This document shows positions 35,002 through 42,844 of a DNA stretch of 64,000 bases, in pieces (positions within the stretch are counted from its first letter, which is position 1; every line of letters begins with the position of its first letter). This DNA comes from Pseudoflavonifractor capillosus. GTDB taxonomy: Bacteria; Bacillota; Clostridia; Oscillospirales; Oscillospiraceae. The DNA is taken from contig NZ_JACJJE010000015.1 of NCBI RefSeq assembly GCF_016899775.1, positions 1 to 64,000 on the forward strand, given 5' to 3'. The translations under genes were made by a program, and so were the position numbers. The notes under the pieces are model-generated. The model was not told where the DNA came from and did no database searches. It worked only from the letters and a program-made list of their open reading frames with translations.

Positions 35002-36006
35002 CTATTTTACCGTCCACGCCATGGGAATAAACAGTTTTGAAAACTGTTCAATAGCAAAGGGATCTGTCATGCCGGCGATGTAGTCGCACACGGCCCGGTC
35101 CACGCCCTCCTCCAGGCGGATCTCCTGAAAGTCGGGGGGGAGGTCGTCCGGGTTTTTCTGGTAATGCTCGAACAGCCGCCGGAGCATCTCCTGGGCCTTG
35201 CCCTCCTCGCCCTTGGCCAGGGGGTTGGTGTATACGCTCTCGAACATAAACTCCCGCAGGGCGGCCATAGCCTCTCCCACCTCCGGGGACTGGCAGATGG
35301 TGTCCTGGTCCCGGCTGGCCGTAATTACGTCCTCCACCAGGGCGTTGATCCGCTCCCCGTGGGTGAAGCCCAAAATTTTAGAGATGGCCAGGGGAATGTC
35401 CATGGGGTAGATGATTCCGCCCCGGAGGGCGTCCTCAATGTCGTGGTTGATGTAGGCGATCTGGTCGGCCAGACGGACCACCTGGCCCTCCAGGGTGGCG
35501 GCCTGCTGACCCCTGGTGTGGCAGACGATGCCGTTGCGCACCTCCCAAGTGAGGTTCAGCCCCTCGCCCTCCTTCTCCAGCCGGTCCACCACCCGCAGGG
35601 ACTGCTGGTAGTGGGCGAAGCCCCCGGGCATGATGGAGTTGAGCAGCCGCTCTCCGGCGTGGCCGAAGGGGGTGTGGCCCAGGTCGTGGCCCAGGGCGAC
35701 GGCCTCAGTCAGGTCCTCGTTTAAGGAGAGGGCCCGGGCGATGGTCCGGGCGATGCGGTTGACCTCCAGGGTGTGGGTCATGCGGGTGCGGTAGTGGTCC
35801 CCCTCCGGCTGGAGAAACACCTGGGTTTTGTGCTTCAGCCGCCGGAAGGCTTTGCTGTACACGATGCGGTCAATGTCCCGCTGGAAGCAGGTGCGGATGG
35901 AACACTCCTCCTCCGGGCGCTGGCGGCCGCGGCTGTCTTTGGCCTGACAGGCGCGGGGGCCCAGAAGGGACGCCTCCACCTGCTCCCGGTGTTCCCGGGG
36001 CGTCAT
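35002..36006 (-). CDS. dgt: dGTPase-like deoxynucleoside triphosphate triphosphohydrolase
   Basis: 334 residues. HD-domain metal motifs RMTHTLEV (H), LGHDLGHTPFGHAGE (HD plus the H of the insert) and ADQIAYINHDIEDA (later D) are complete, and HYRTRMTHTLEVNRIARTIA is typical of the Dgt family, which removes triphosphate from dGTP and other dNTPs. ATG 36006 is eight bases after GGAGG; the extension to 36033 crosses that site. In relatives dgt directly precedes dnaG-rpoD; here it lies about 1.6 kb upstream, separated by the XRE module and repeat block 1. Confidence 0.92.
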   Translation of the reverse strand: MTPREHREQVEASLLGPRACQAKDSRGRQRPEEECSIRTCFQRDIDRIVYSKAFRRLKHKTQVFLQPEGDHYRTRMTHTLEVNRIARTIARALSLNEDLTEAVALGHDLGHTPFGHAGERLLNSIMPGGFAHYQQSLRVVDRLEKEGEGLNLTWEVRNGIVCHTRGQQAATLEGQVVRLADQIAYINHDIEDALRGGIIYPMDIPLAISKILGFTHGERINALVEDVITASRDQDTICQSPEVGEAMAALREFMFESVYTNPLAKGEEGKAQEMLRRLFEHYQKNPDDLPPDFQEIRLEEGVDRAVCDYIAGMTDPFAIEQFSKLFIPMAWTVK

Positions 36007-36111
36007 AGGCAGAACCTCCTTTCCCACGGGCAAAAACCCTTCTATTACAATATACGAAAAAACAAGGGAATTTCCTTCTTGGTTCCGAAAAAATTTTGAA
36101 AATTTTTCGCC

Positions 36112-37296
36112 TCACTGACCTGAGCGGTCCCGCAGCCAGCTGGGCAGGTTTCGGGCCTTGATGCTGGAGACGATGCCCATGGCGGCGTACAGGGTGATAA
36201 TGGAGGAGCCGCCGTAGCTGAAGAAGGGGAGGGTGAGGCCCATTACGGGGAAGACGAACAGGCACATCCCCACGTTGGCCGCCACCTGAATGAGCAGCAT
36301 GCCCGCCATCCCCATGGACACATAGGCGTGAAAGGGGGAGCTGGCGTTCCGGGCCACCCAGATGCACCGGAGGATGATGAGGGAGAGCAGCAGCAGGAGG
36401 AGAAGGCAGCCCACCATGCCCAGCTCCTCGCCGCACACGGCGAAGATAAAGTCGGTGTGCCGGGCGGGCAGGGCGCCGGTGGTGGAGTGGGTCATGCTGC
36501 CCTGCAGGTAGCCTTTTCCGAAGATCTGCCCGGAGCCGATGGCCAGGACAGAGCGGGTTTGCTGGAGGCCCACCCCCAGGGGCTCAAAGCTGTGGTCAAA
36601 GATCACCCGGATGCGCTTGATGAAGTATACACTGTTCCAGGCCGCAGTATTGGGCAGCACGAAAATCCAGAGCACCGCGAAGCCAATGACGACAGCGCCG
36701 ATTGCCAGCACGAACCAGCGCAGCTTCACCCCCGCACTCCATGCCATGGTGGCAAAAATAAAGGTGTACACCACGCACATGCCCATGTCGCCGCACACGG
36801 CGGCGATGAGCCCCAGCATGAAGGCGGCGTAGGCGCCGATTTGGAGGACCGAGAGGACCGAGCCGATGTCCCGGCCCTGGCTTTGGATTTTTGTGATCAG
36901 AAGAGCGAGCAGGAGAATGAACGGGAGCTTATCAATCTCGTTGGGCTGTATCTCCATGGGAAAGCCGGGAATATCCAGCCAGTTCAGATTGCCTGCGTCA
37001 TGGTCGGTGCCCAGCGGGGTGAGCAGCAGGAGGATAAACAGGACGCTGACCCCAAACACCAGCTTCCAGTTTTTCTCCACGAACAGCTGAAAGTCGATGA
37101 AGGTGCACAGGATATAGATGACGGCCCCCAGAAGAATGGCCACGCATTGGGTGATTACAGCCCGGTTGTTCCCGTTGTACCGGGTAGCCGAGAAAATCAG
37201 CGCCACGCCATAGGCGCTGGCCAGCAGGCACAGGAGCAGAAGGAGCTTGTCCCCTTTTTTCCAGAACTCCTGAAGGGGGGAGAACAGGGTGTTCAC
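36112..37296 (-). CDS. SEDS peptidoglycan polymerase, FtsW/RodA/SpoVE family
   Basis: 394 residues with about ten membrane segments. GNLNWLDIPGFPMEIQPNEI and DKLPFILLLALLI, the loop VGLQQTRSVLAIGSGQIFGK, PARHTDFIFAVCGEELGMVG and the last-helix motif LPFFSYGGSSII are SEDS hallmarks. The family polymerises lipid II with a class B PBP; RodA-like rather than FtsW-like is my guess. In the fourth outer loop, relatives have an essential Asp in DPLGxG; here the residue is Glu (FEPLGVG). GTG 37296 follows GGAGG by seven bases. Divergent from tsaE; downstream of it is dgt. Confidence 0.9.
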   Translation of the reverse strand: MNTLFSPLQEFWKKGDKLLLLLCLLASAYGVALIFSATRYNGNNRAVITQCVAILLGAVIYILCTFIDFQLFVEKNWKLVFGVSVLFILLLLTPLGTDHDAGNLNWLDIPGFPMEIQPNEIDKLPFILLLALLITKIQSQGRDIGSVLSVLQIGAYAAFMLGLIAAVCGDMGMCVVYTFIFATMAWSAGVKLRWFVLAIGAVVIGFAVLWIFVLPNTAAWNSVYFIKRIRVIFDHSFEPLGVGLQQTRSVLAIGSGQIFGKGYLQGSMTHSTTGALPARHTDFIFAVCGEELGMVGCLLLLLLLSLIILRCIWVARNASSPFHAYVSMGMAGMLLIQVAANVGMCLFVFPVMGLTLPFFSYGGSSIITLYAAMGIVSSIKARNLPSWLRDRSGQ

Positions 37297-37421
37297 GGGT
37301 TCACCTCCGGTCAAATGGAATACGGCCCTATATTTTATCACTTTTTTGTGGAAAGGGGAAGGGTATCTGTGTTATAATCAAAAAGATTCTGAAAACATTT
37401 TGTGAACGCGGGGGAGATCCC

Positions 37422-37853
37422 ATGGAGTATATTTCCAACAGCGCCCAGGAGACCGAGGCCCTGGGGGAGCGCCTGGCCGCCCGGCTGCGGCCGGGGGACG
37501 TGATCGCCTACACCGGCGACCTGGGGGCGGGCAAGACCGCCTTTACCCGGGGACTGGCCCGGGGCCTGGGGGTTGCCGACCGGGTGACCAGCCCTACCTT
37601 TACCATTGTCAACGAGTACGAGGGGGGGAGGCTGCCCCTGTTCCACTTCGACCTGTACCGCATGAACTCCCCGGAGGAGCTCTTTGACATCGGCTGGGAG
37701 GACTACCTGGCTCGGGGCGGCGTGTGCGCTGTGGAGTGGAGCGAACACGCCGAGGGTGCCTTTGAGGAGGAGCCCATCTGGGTGGACATCCGGCGGGGGG
37801 AGAGCGATGATCAGAGGATTATCTCCATCCGCAATGTTCCAGACTTTCTTTAA
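37422..37853 (+). CDS. tsaE: tRNA threonylcarbamoyladenosine biosynthesis ATPase TsaE
   Basis: 143 residues. Walker [14 protein letters not shown] (res 32-44), [33 protein letters not shown] and [12 protein letters not shown] are standard TsaE motifs. TsaE works with TsaB-TsaD in forming t6A37 on ANN-decoding tRNAs. A TATAAT at 37373-37378 is a likely -10, though the -35 is weak. tsaB is the usual next gene; here repeat block 2 (710 bp) separates them. Confidence 0.95.
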   Translation: MEYISNSAQETEALGERLAARLRPGDVIAYTGDLGAGKTAFTRGLARGLGVADRVTSPTFTIVNEYEGGRLPLFHFDLYRMNSPEELFDIGWEDYLARGGVCAVEWSEHAEGAFEEEPIWVDIRRGESDDQRIISIRNVPDFL

Positions 37854-38069
37854 AAAGAGAGTTCGTAAAGAAATTTTGTGCGGGAGTGGGTTTTGCCTTT
37901 GAGGCGGAAATTCGTTGCGGCGGGCGGCTGATAGCCGCCCCTACAGAAGGGTGGCTACCCACGGGCGGATGGGGACACCCGCCCCTATGCGGATGCAGGG
38001 ACGGTCCCGTTCTCCTGGCAGGGGCCGGTCCCAGACCGGCCCGCGGGCGACCGCAAGGGTCGCCCCTAC

Positions 38070-38371
38070 GGCGGAAACCGGCCCCGGAAACGTTGGTTCG
38101 GCAAACTCAGGCGCAGAAATGGGACCGCGCTAATCCCAATTTTCTTCCAGCGCAGGCCCCCAGTGGGGCCGGACGGAATGGCACCCAAGCACTCCTGGTC
38201 TTGCGCGCCGGAAGGGTTGTGCCCACTTTAAGGGGTAACTCCCGTAAACAGGGGTCCGGGGAAAGGCGACTATGAGCACGAAGTGCTCATCCGGAGCCGT
38301 CCCCGGCGGCGTTTTGGTGACTTTGCCGCCGCGGGCAAAGTCACTCGCCGCCCGCAGGCGGCGAAATCCCC
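38070..38371 (-). repeat. Composite structured element, copy B
   Basis: 302 bases and the cleanest copy, with no nested element. On the minus strand it starts GGGGATTTCGCCGCC and ends GGTTTCCGC against a cassette. Stems: GTGACTTTGCC/GGCAAAGTCAC (38317-38344), ATGAGCA/TGCTCAT (38272-38290) and GGCCCC/GGGGCC around 38155-38175. Compared with copy A, paired positions change together. Confidence 0.8.
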
Positions 38372-38409
38372 TGTATTCAACGTCCCCTATTTCATTATTT
38401 TCATTATCG

Positions 38410-38508
38410 CCCCCTCATCCGGCCCTTCGGGCCACCTGTCCCTATCCCCTCTGTCGCTTCGCGACATCTCCCCTTGACAAGGGGAGTCGGCCCCCAGGGG
38501 GAAGGTTT
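38410..38508. repeat. Miniature repeat element upstream of tsaB
   Basis: Ends are CCCCCTCATCCGGCCC and CCCCCAGGGGGAAGG, with TGTCGCTTCGCGACA and CTCCCCTTGACAAGGGGAG hairpins between. The TGTCGC-to-GGGGAG part also occurs nested in composite copy A (about 33684-33722). Confidence 0.65.
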
Positions 38509-38563
38509 ATAAAAAGCAAACGGCAAAACTCCCCCTTGAAAAAGACAAAGAAGGAATATAACC

Positions 38564-39274
38564 ATGAAAATTTTAGCCTTAGAATCCTCCGCCACCGCCT
38601 GCTCGGCGGCCCTGTGGGGGGAGGATGGACTCATCGCCCAGAACTTTCAGAACAGCGGCCTCACCCACAGCCGCACCCTGCTGCCCATGGCCCGGGACCT
38701 GCTGAAAAACTGCGGGACCTCCCTGGAGGAGGTGGACGTGATCGCGGTGGCGGCGGGCCCGGGGTCCTTCACCGGACTGCGCATCGGGGTGGCCACCGCC
38801 AAGGGGTTATCTTGGGGAGCGGACAAGGACTGCGCGGCCTGCTCCACCCTGGAATCTATGGCCTGGCCCCTGGCCTTTTATCAGGACGCGGTCATTGTAT
38901 GCGCCATGGACGCCCGGCGTAAGCAGGTGTATAACGCCCTCTTCCACACCGACGGGGAGAAGCTGGAGCGGTTGACCCCCGACCGGGCCATCTCCCTGGA
39001 GGAGCTGGGGGAGGAGCTGAAAAAAATCCAAAAACGGAAAATTGTCGTTGGAGACGGGGCCAAGCTGTGTTATAATACCCTTCGAGAGGCCGGGCTTCAG
39101 CTGGAGCTGGCCCCCGAGCCCCTGCGCATGCAGAGCGCGTGGGGGGTGGCCCGGGCGGCGGTGGAGCTGGCCCAGGCCGGAAAGCTGGTCAAAGGACAGG
39201 ACCTGGTCCCGGTGTACCACCGCCTGTCTCAGGCGGAGCGGGAACGGCTGGAACGGGAGCGGCAGGGCCGCTGA
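38564..39274 (+). CDS. tsaB: tRNA threonylcarbamoyladenosine biosynthesis protein TsaB
   Basis: 236 residues. MKILALESSATACSAALWGE and the VAAGPGSFTGLRIGVATAKG motif identify TsaB, an inactive ASKHA-fold paralogue of TsaD that scaffolds the t6A complex. LTHSRTLLPM is the conserved dimer helix. ATG 38564 follows AAGGAATATA. Preceded by repeat block 2 and followed closely (36 bases) by upp. Confidence 0.95.
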   Translation: MKILALESSATACSAALWGEDGLIAQNFQNSGLTHSRTLLPMARDLLKNCGTSLEEVDVIAVAAGPGSFTGLRIGVATAKGLSWGADKDCAACSTLESMAWPLAFYQDAVIVCAMDARRKQVYNALFHTDGEKLERLTPDRAISLEELGEELKKIQKRKIVVGDGAKLCYNTLREAGLQLELAPEPLRMQSAWGVARAAVELAQAGKLVKGQDLVPVYHRLSQAERERLERERQGR

Positions 39275-39310
39275 CCCAAGAAAATGAACCAAAGAAGGGG
39301 CTTGATTGCA

Positions 39311-39952
39311 ATGTATGAAAATGACAGCAAAGTACATGTGTTAGACCATCCGCTGCTGCAGCACAAGCTGAGCATCCTCCGGGACGAGCGCACCGGCGTG
39401 AAGGAGTTCCGGGAGATCGTCTCCGAGATCGCCACCCTGGAGTGCTATGAGGCCACCCGGGACCTGCCCACGGAAGAGGTGGAGATCAAGACCCCCGTGG
39501 CCACCGGGACTTTCCGGGTGCTGGCCGGCAAGAAGCTGGCCATCGTCCCCATCCTGCGGGCCGGCCTGGGCATGGTGGAGGGCATCCTGACCCTGATCCC
39601 CTCGGCCAAGGTGGGCCACATCGGACTATACCGGGACCCGGAGACCCTGGCTCCCGTAGAGTACTACTGCAAGATGCCCAACGACATCGCCGAGCGGGAC
39701 GTGATCGTCCTGGACCCCATGCTGGCCACCGGCGGCTCCGCCGTGGCGGCCATCCACTTTATGAAGAACTACGGCTGCAAGCACATCAAGCTCATGAACA
39801 TCCTGGCCGCCCCTGAGGGCATCAAGGCCGTGCGGGAGGCCCACCCCGACGTGGACATCTACGTGGCCGGCGTGGACGAGAAACTCAACGACCACGGCTA
39901 CATCGTCCCCGGTCTGGGGGACGCCGGCGACCGGATCTTCGGCACCAAGTAA
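39311..39952 (+). CDS. upp: Uracil phosphoribosyltransferase
   Basis: 213 residues, close to the usual 209. [19 protein letters not shown] at the start, [19 protein letters not shown] in the middle, the PRPP loop [14 protein letters not shown] and the [17 protein letters not shown] uracil-binding end are all canonical. It salvages uracil to UMP. ATG 39311 is preferred (ten bases after AAGGGG; homologues start near [10 protein letters not shown]); ATG 39284 has no ribosome site. A terminator follows. Confidence 0.97.
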   Translation: MYENDSKVHVLDHPLLQHKLSILRDERTGVKEFREIVSEIATLECYEATRDLPTEEVEIKTPVATGTFRVLAGKKLAIVPILRAGLGMVEGILTLIPSAKVGHIGLYRDPETLAPVEYYCKMPNDIAERDVIVLDPMLATGGSAVAAIHFMKNYGCKHIKLMNILAAPEGIKAVREAHPDVDIYVAGVDEKLNDHGYIVPGLGDAGDRIFGTK

Positions 39953-39964
39953 ATTGCTTTGGAC

Positions 39965-40005
39965 AACTACCAGCGGGGCGGACTTCTGCTCCGCTGGTAG
40001 TTTCT
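39965..40005 (+). terminator. upp terminator
   Basis: AACTACCAGCGG and CCGCTGGTAGTT form a 12-bp stem ending in TTT, 12 bases after the stop. Confidence 0.75.
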
Positions 40006-40083
40006 GCGTTTGGAGGGGCGCGCCCGGGGGCAGGACGCCCGCTCTTCTTCCAAAAGCAGGCGGTCCAAAATGCGCCTGTTGTC

Positions 40084-40112
40084 TTGAGTATTTCAAAGGA
40101 ATGTGATAAAAT
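40084..40112 (+). promoter_or_regulatory. ddl-murF promoter
   Basis: TTGAGT (40084-40089), 17-base spacer and TAAAAT (40107-40112), 80 bases before ddl. Confidence 0.65.
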
Positions 40113-40192
40113 ACATGGTCAGCGTGTAGACTGTGAGAAGAAGGAATTCCAAATTTCCCAAGAACCAAATCAGGTATAAGGTGGTTGATACC

Positions 40193-41242
40193 ATGAAAAT
40201 TGTCGTACTGGCCGGCGGCCTGAGCCCGGAGCGGAACGTCTCCCTGTCCTCCGGCGCCATGGTGTGCGAGGCCCTGCGGTCCAAGGGGCACCAGACGGCC
40301 CTGGTGGATCTGTTTTTTGGCATGGAGGGGCGCGACCCCGCCGTGGACCCCTACGAGGCCCCCGTTCCCCAGGAGTTTAAAAAGGTGAGCCTCCAGGCTC
40401 CCGACCTGAACGAGGTGCGCCGGAGCCGGAAGGACCAGAGCCCCTCCGCCATCGGCCCCGGGGTGCTGGAGCTGTGCGCCGGAGCCGACGTGGTGTTCCT
40501 GGCCCTCCACGGCTCCTGCGGGGAGGACGGCCGCATCCAGGCCGCCCTGGACCTGCTGGGCGTGCCCTACACCGGGGCGGGCTGCATGGCCTCCGCCATC
40601 GCCATGGATAAGGATATGACCAAGCGCCTGGTGTCCGGCCTGGTGACCACCCCACGGTGGGAGACGGTCACCGTCACGGCGGACAACCTGGAGGAGCTGG
40701 TGGAGCAGACTCCTCTGCCCTCGGTGGTCAAGCCCATCGCCAGCGGCTCCTCCATCGGGGTGACCATCGCCCACGACCGGGCGGCCCTGCGCCGCGGCCT
40801 GGAGGAGAGCATGGCCCTGGGCGGCCGCACCGTCCTGGAGCAGTACATCAAGGGACGGGAGATCCAGGTGGCCGTGCTGGACGGCAAGGCCCTGCCCTCC
40901 ATTGAGATCATCCCCCAGGCGGACTTCTACGACTACGAGAACAAGTACCAGCCCGGCGCCGCCAAGGAGGTGTGCCCCTCGGAGATCCCCCCGGAGTGGG
41001 AGGAGAAGGTGGGCCAGGCGGCCCAGGCGGTCTTCCAGGCCATCGGGCTGTCGGTGTACGCCCGGGCGGACTTCATCGTCACCCAGGACGGCACCCCCTA
41101 CTTTTTGGAGATCAACACCCTGCCCGGCATGACCCCCACCAGCCTGGTGCCCCAGGAGGCGGCGGCGGTGGGCATCGACTACGCCGCGCTGTGCGAGACC
41201 ATCGTGGAGGTCTCCCTCCGGGTGCGGAAGGAAGGAGCGTAA
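40193..41242 (+). CDS. ddl: D-alanine--D-alanine ligase
   Basis: 349 residues. ATP-grasp motifs include LALHGSCGEDGRIQAALDLL, AIAMDKDMTKRLV, PSVVKPIASGSSIGVTIAHD, FYDYENKYQPG (the Tyr-Lys pair of the omega loop typical of D-Ala-D-Ala rather than D-Ala-D-lactate ligases) and FLEINTLPGMTPTSLVPQEA. Makes the dipeptide used by MurF, encoded 6 bases downstream. ATG 40193 follows AAGGTGG. A long open frame on the opposite strand here is a GC-rich shadow. Confidence 0.96.
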   Translation: MKIVVLAGGLSPERNVSLSSGAMVCEALRSKGHQTALVDLFFGMEGRDPAVDPYEAPVPQEFKKVSLQAPDLNEVRRSRKDQSPSAIGPGVLELCAGADVVFLALHGSCGEDGRIQAALDLLGVPYTGAGCMASAIAMDKDMTKRLVSGLVTTPRWETVTVTADNLEELVEQTPLPSVVKPIASGSSIGVTIAHDRAALRRGLEESMALGGRTVLEQYIKGREIQVAVLDGKALPSIEIIPQADFYDYENKYQPGAAKEVCPSEIPPEWEEKVGQAAQAVFQAIGLSVYARADFIVTQDGTPYFLEINTLPGMTPTSLVPQEAAAVGIDYAALCETIVEVSLRVRKEGA

Positions 41243-41248
41243 CGGCCC

Positions 41249-42643
41249 ATGGAAGCCATTACTCTGCGGGAGCTGCTGGAGGCGGTGGGGGGGACCCTCA
41301 TCGGTCCGGCGGCCGGACTGGAGCAGACGGTCTCCCATGTGGACACCGACAGCCGGAATATCCACCCGGGCTCCCTGTTCATCCCCCTGGTGGGGGAGCG
41401 CTTTGACGGCCACGCCTACATCAACTCCGCCCTGGAGGGAGGCGCGGCGGGCTGCCTCACCCAGCGGGAGCGGGAGAGCTATCGGGAGGACCGCTTCTAT
41501 ATTAAGGTAAAGGACACCCAGCGGGCCCTTCGGGACCTGGCCGCCTGGTACAAGGACCGCTTCCCCATCCCCTTTGTGGGGGTGACGGGCAGCGTGGGCA
41601 AGACCACCGCCAAGGATATGATCGCCGCCGTGCTGGGGGTGAAGTACAAGGTCCTGAAGACCGAGGGCAACTTCAACAACAACATCGGCCTGCCCCTGAC
41701 CCTGCTCCGCCTGGACCGCACCTACCAGATGGGGGTGCTGGAGATGGGGATGGACAAGTTCGGGGAGATCGACTACCTGGGGGACATCGTCCGGCCCGAG
41801 GTGGGGGTCATTACCAACATCGGCGACGCCCACATTGAAAAGCTGGGCAGCCGGGAGAACATTTTTAAGGCCAAGTGCGAGCTGCTGCCCCACATCCGGA
41901 AGGAGAACGGCCTGCTCGTTCTCAACGCCGACGACGAGATGCTGGTCACTCTCCGGGGGAACACCCCGGTAAAGACCGTCTTCTGCGGCAAGTGCGAGGG
42001 GGCGGAGTACCGGGCCCAGGTCACCGGCGGGGACGGGGTGAGCCACATCCACTGCCACCTCACCACCCCGGCCATGGACCGGGAGGTGAAGATCCCCGCT
42101 CTGGGGGAGCACATGATCTACCCCACCCTTATCGCCGCGGCGGTGGGGGAGCACTTCGGCCTCACCGCCTGCGAGATCGAGAAGGGAATCTCCCGCTTTG
42201 TACCCACCCGCATGCGCATGAACCTGGTGCAGCGGGGGGAGAACATCACCATTCTGGACGACACCTATAACGCCAACCCCCAGTCCATGCGGGCGGCCAT
42301 CCGGGTGCTCTCCGACAGCCACAGCAGCTATAAGGCCGCTGTGTTGGGGGATATGTTCGAGCTGGGGCCCTACTCGCCCGCCCTCCACACCGAGGTGGGG
42401 GAGTGCCTTGGCAAGCAGAACATCCACTGCCTGGTGGCGGTGGGGGACGAGGCCAAGCACATCGCAGAGGGGGCCAAAGCCACCGGCGTGCCCCAGGTCT
42501 ACTACTGCAGAGACAAGGCGGAGGCCAAGGCCGTCCTGCCTGAGATCGTCAAGCCGGACAGCACCATCCTGGTCAAGGCCTCCCGGGGCATGAAGATGGA
42601 GGAGCTGGTGGCCCGGCTGGTGGAGCTGACACCTGAAGGGTAA
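41249..42643 (+). CDS. murF: UDP-N-acetylmuramoyl-tripeptide--D-Ala-D-Ala ligase MurF
   Basis: 464 residues. The N-terminal UDP-sugar domain has SHVDTDSRNIHPGSLFIPL, the ATPase centre has GVTGSVGKTTAKDMIAAVL and TEGNFNNNIGLPLTLL, and the C-terminal Rossmann domain has DDTYNANPQSMRAAI and GDMFELG. It adds D-Ala-D-Ala to the UDP-MurNAc tripeptide. Clustered with ddl (6-base gap), supplying both last cytoplasmic stem-peptide steps. Confidence 0.97.
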   Translation: MEAITLRELLEAVGGTLIGPAAGLEQTVSHVDTDSRNIHPGSLFIPLVGERFDGHAYINSALEGGAAGCLTQRERESYREDRFYIKVKDTQRALRDLAAWYKDRFPIPFVGVTGSVGKTTAKDMIAAVLGVKYKVLKTEGNFNNNIGLPLTLLRLDRTYQMGVLEMGMDKFGEIDYLGDIVRPEVGVITNIGDAHIEKLGSRENIFKAKCELLPHIRKENGLLVLNADDEMLVTLRGNTPVKTVFCGKCEGAEYRAQVTGGDGVSHIHCHLTTPAMDREVKIPALGEHMIYPTLIAAAVGEHFGLTACEIEKGISRFVPTRMRMNLVQRGENITILDDTYNANPQSMRAAIRVLSDSHSSYKAAVLGDMFELGPYSPALHTEVGECLGKQNIHCLVAVGDEAKHIAEGAKATGVPQVYYCRDKAEAKAVLPEIVKPDSTILVKASRGMKMEELVARLVELTPEG

Positions 42644-42650
42644 ATCAATG

Positions 42651-42780
42651 CCTTCCCCCTTTCAGGGGGAAGGTGGCACGGCCGAAGGCCGTGACGAATG
42701 AGGGTGAGGCCGTTCGAGAAGCCGCCGCCCCCTCATCCGCCCCTTCGGGGGCACCTTCCCCCCACCGGGGGGAAGGCTTA
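42651..42780. repeat. Intergenic repeat block 3: head-to-head pair of CCTTCCCCC elements
   Basis: Left unit 42651-42704 (CCTTCCCCC-GGGGGAAGG, GGCACGGCCG..GTGACGAATGAGGG) and right unit about 42728-42779, which is a diverged copy of the same unit in reverse orientation (CCCCCTCATCCGCC..CACCTTCCCCCC..GGGGGGAAGG). The pair forms an overall inverted repeat of about 50-base arms filling the murF/ABC-F gap. The left unit matches 33520-33570 and 33944-33999. Confidence 0.75.
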
Positions 42781-42844
42781 TCAATGTGGACCCTTGCGAT
42801 GAGCGGCTGAACGGAAAGACAAGACTGAATCAGACGAGGACACT

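Larger units (their letters stand above)
37854..38563. repeat. Intergenic repeat block 2 (between tsaE and tsaB)
   Basis: 710 bases with no credible gene. In order: GTAGGGGC-type cassettes in reverse orientation at 37919-37943, 37963-37987, 38021-38042 and 38043-38069; composite copy B (38070-38371, minus); and a miniature element at about 38410-38508 (CCCCCTCATCC start, inner TGTCGCTTCGCGACA hairpin, CCCCAGGGGGAAGG end). Cassette cores match those in block 1. Confidence 0.85.

Noticed and set aside
37886-38275. Open frame inside repeat block 2
   Set aside because: It is built from the palindromic cassettes and part of composite copy B; no ribosome site or domain.
39626-42460. 944-codon open frame on the minus strand
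   Set aside because: It lies wholly antisense to upp, ddl and murF, which have full family motifs; the translation is His/Gly/Gln/Leu-rich low complexity, typical of high-GC shadow frames.
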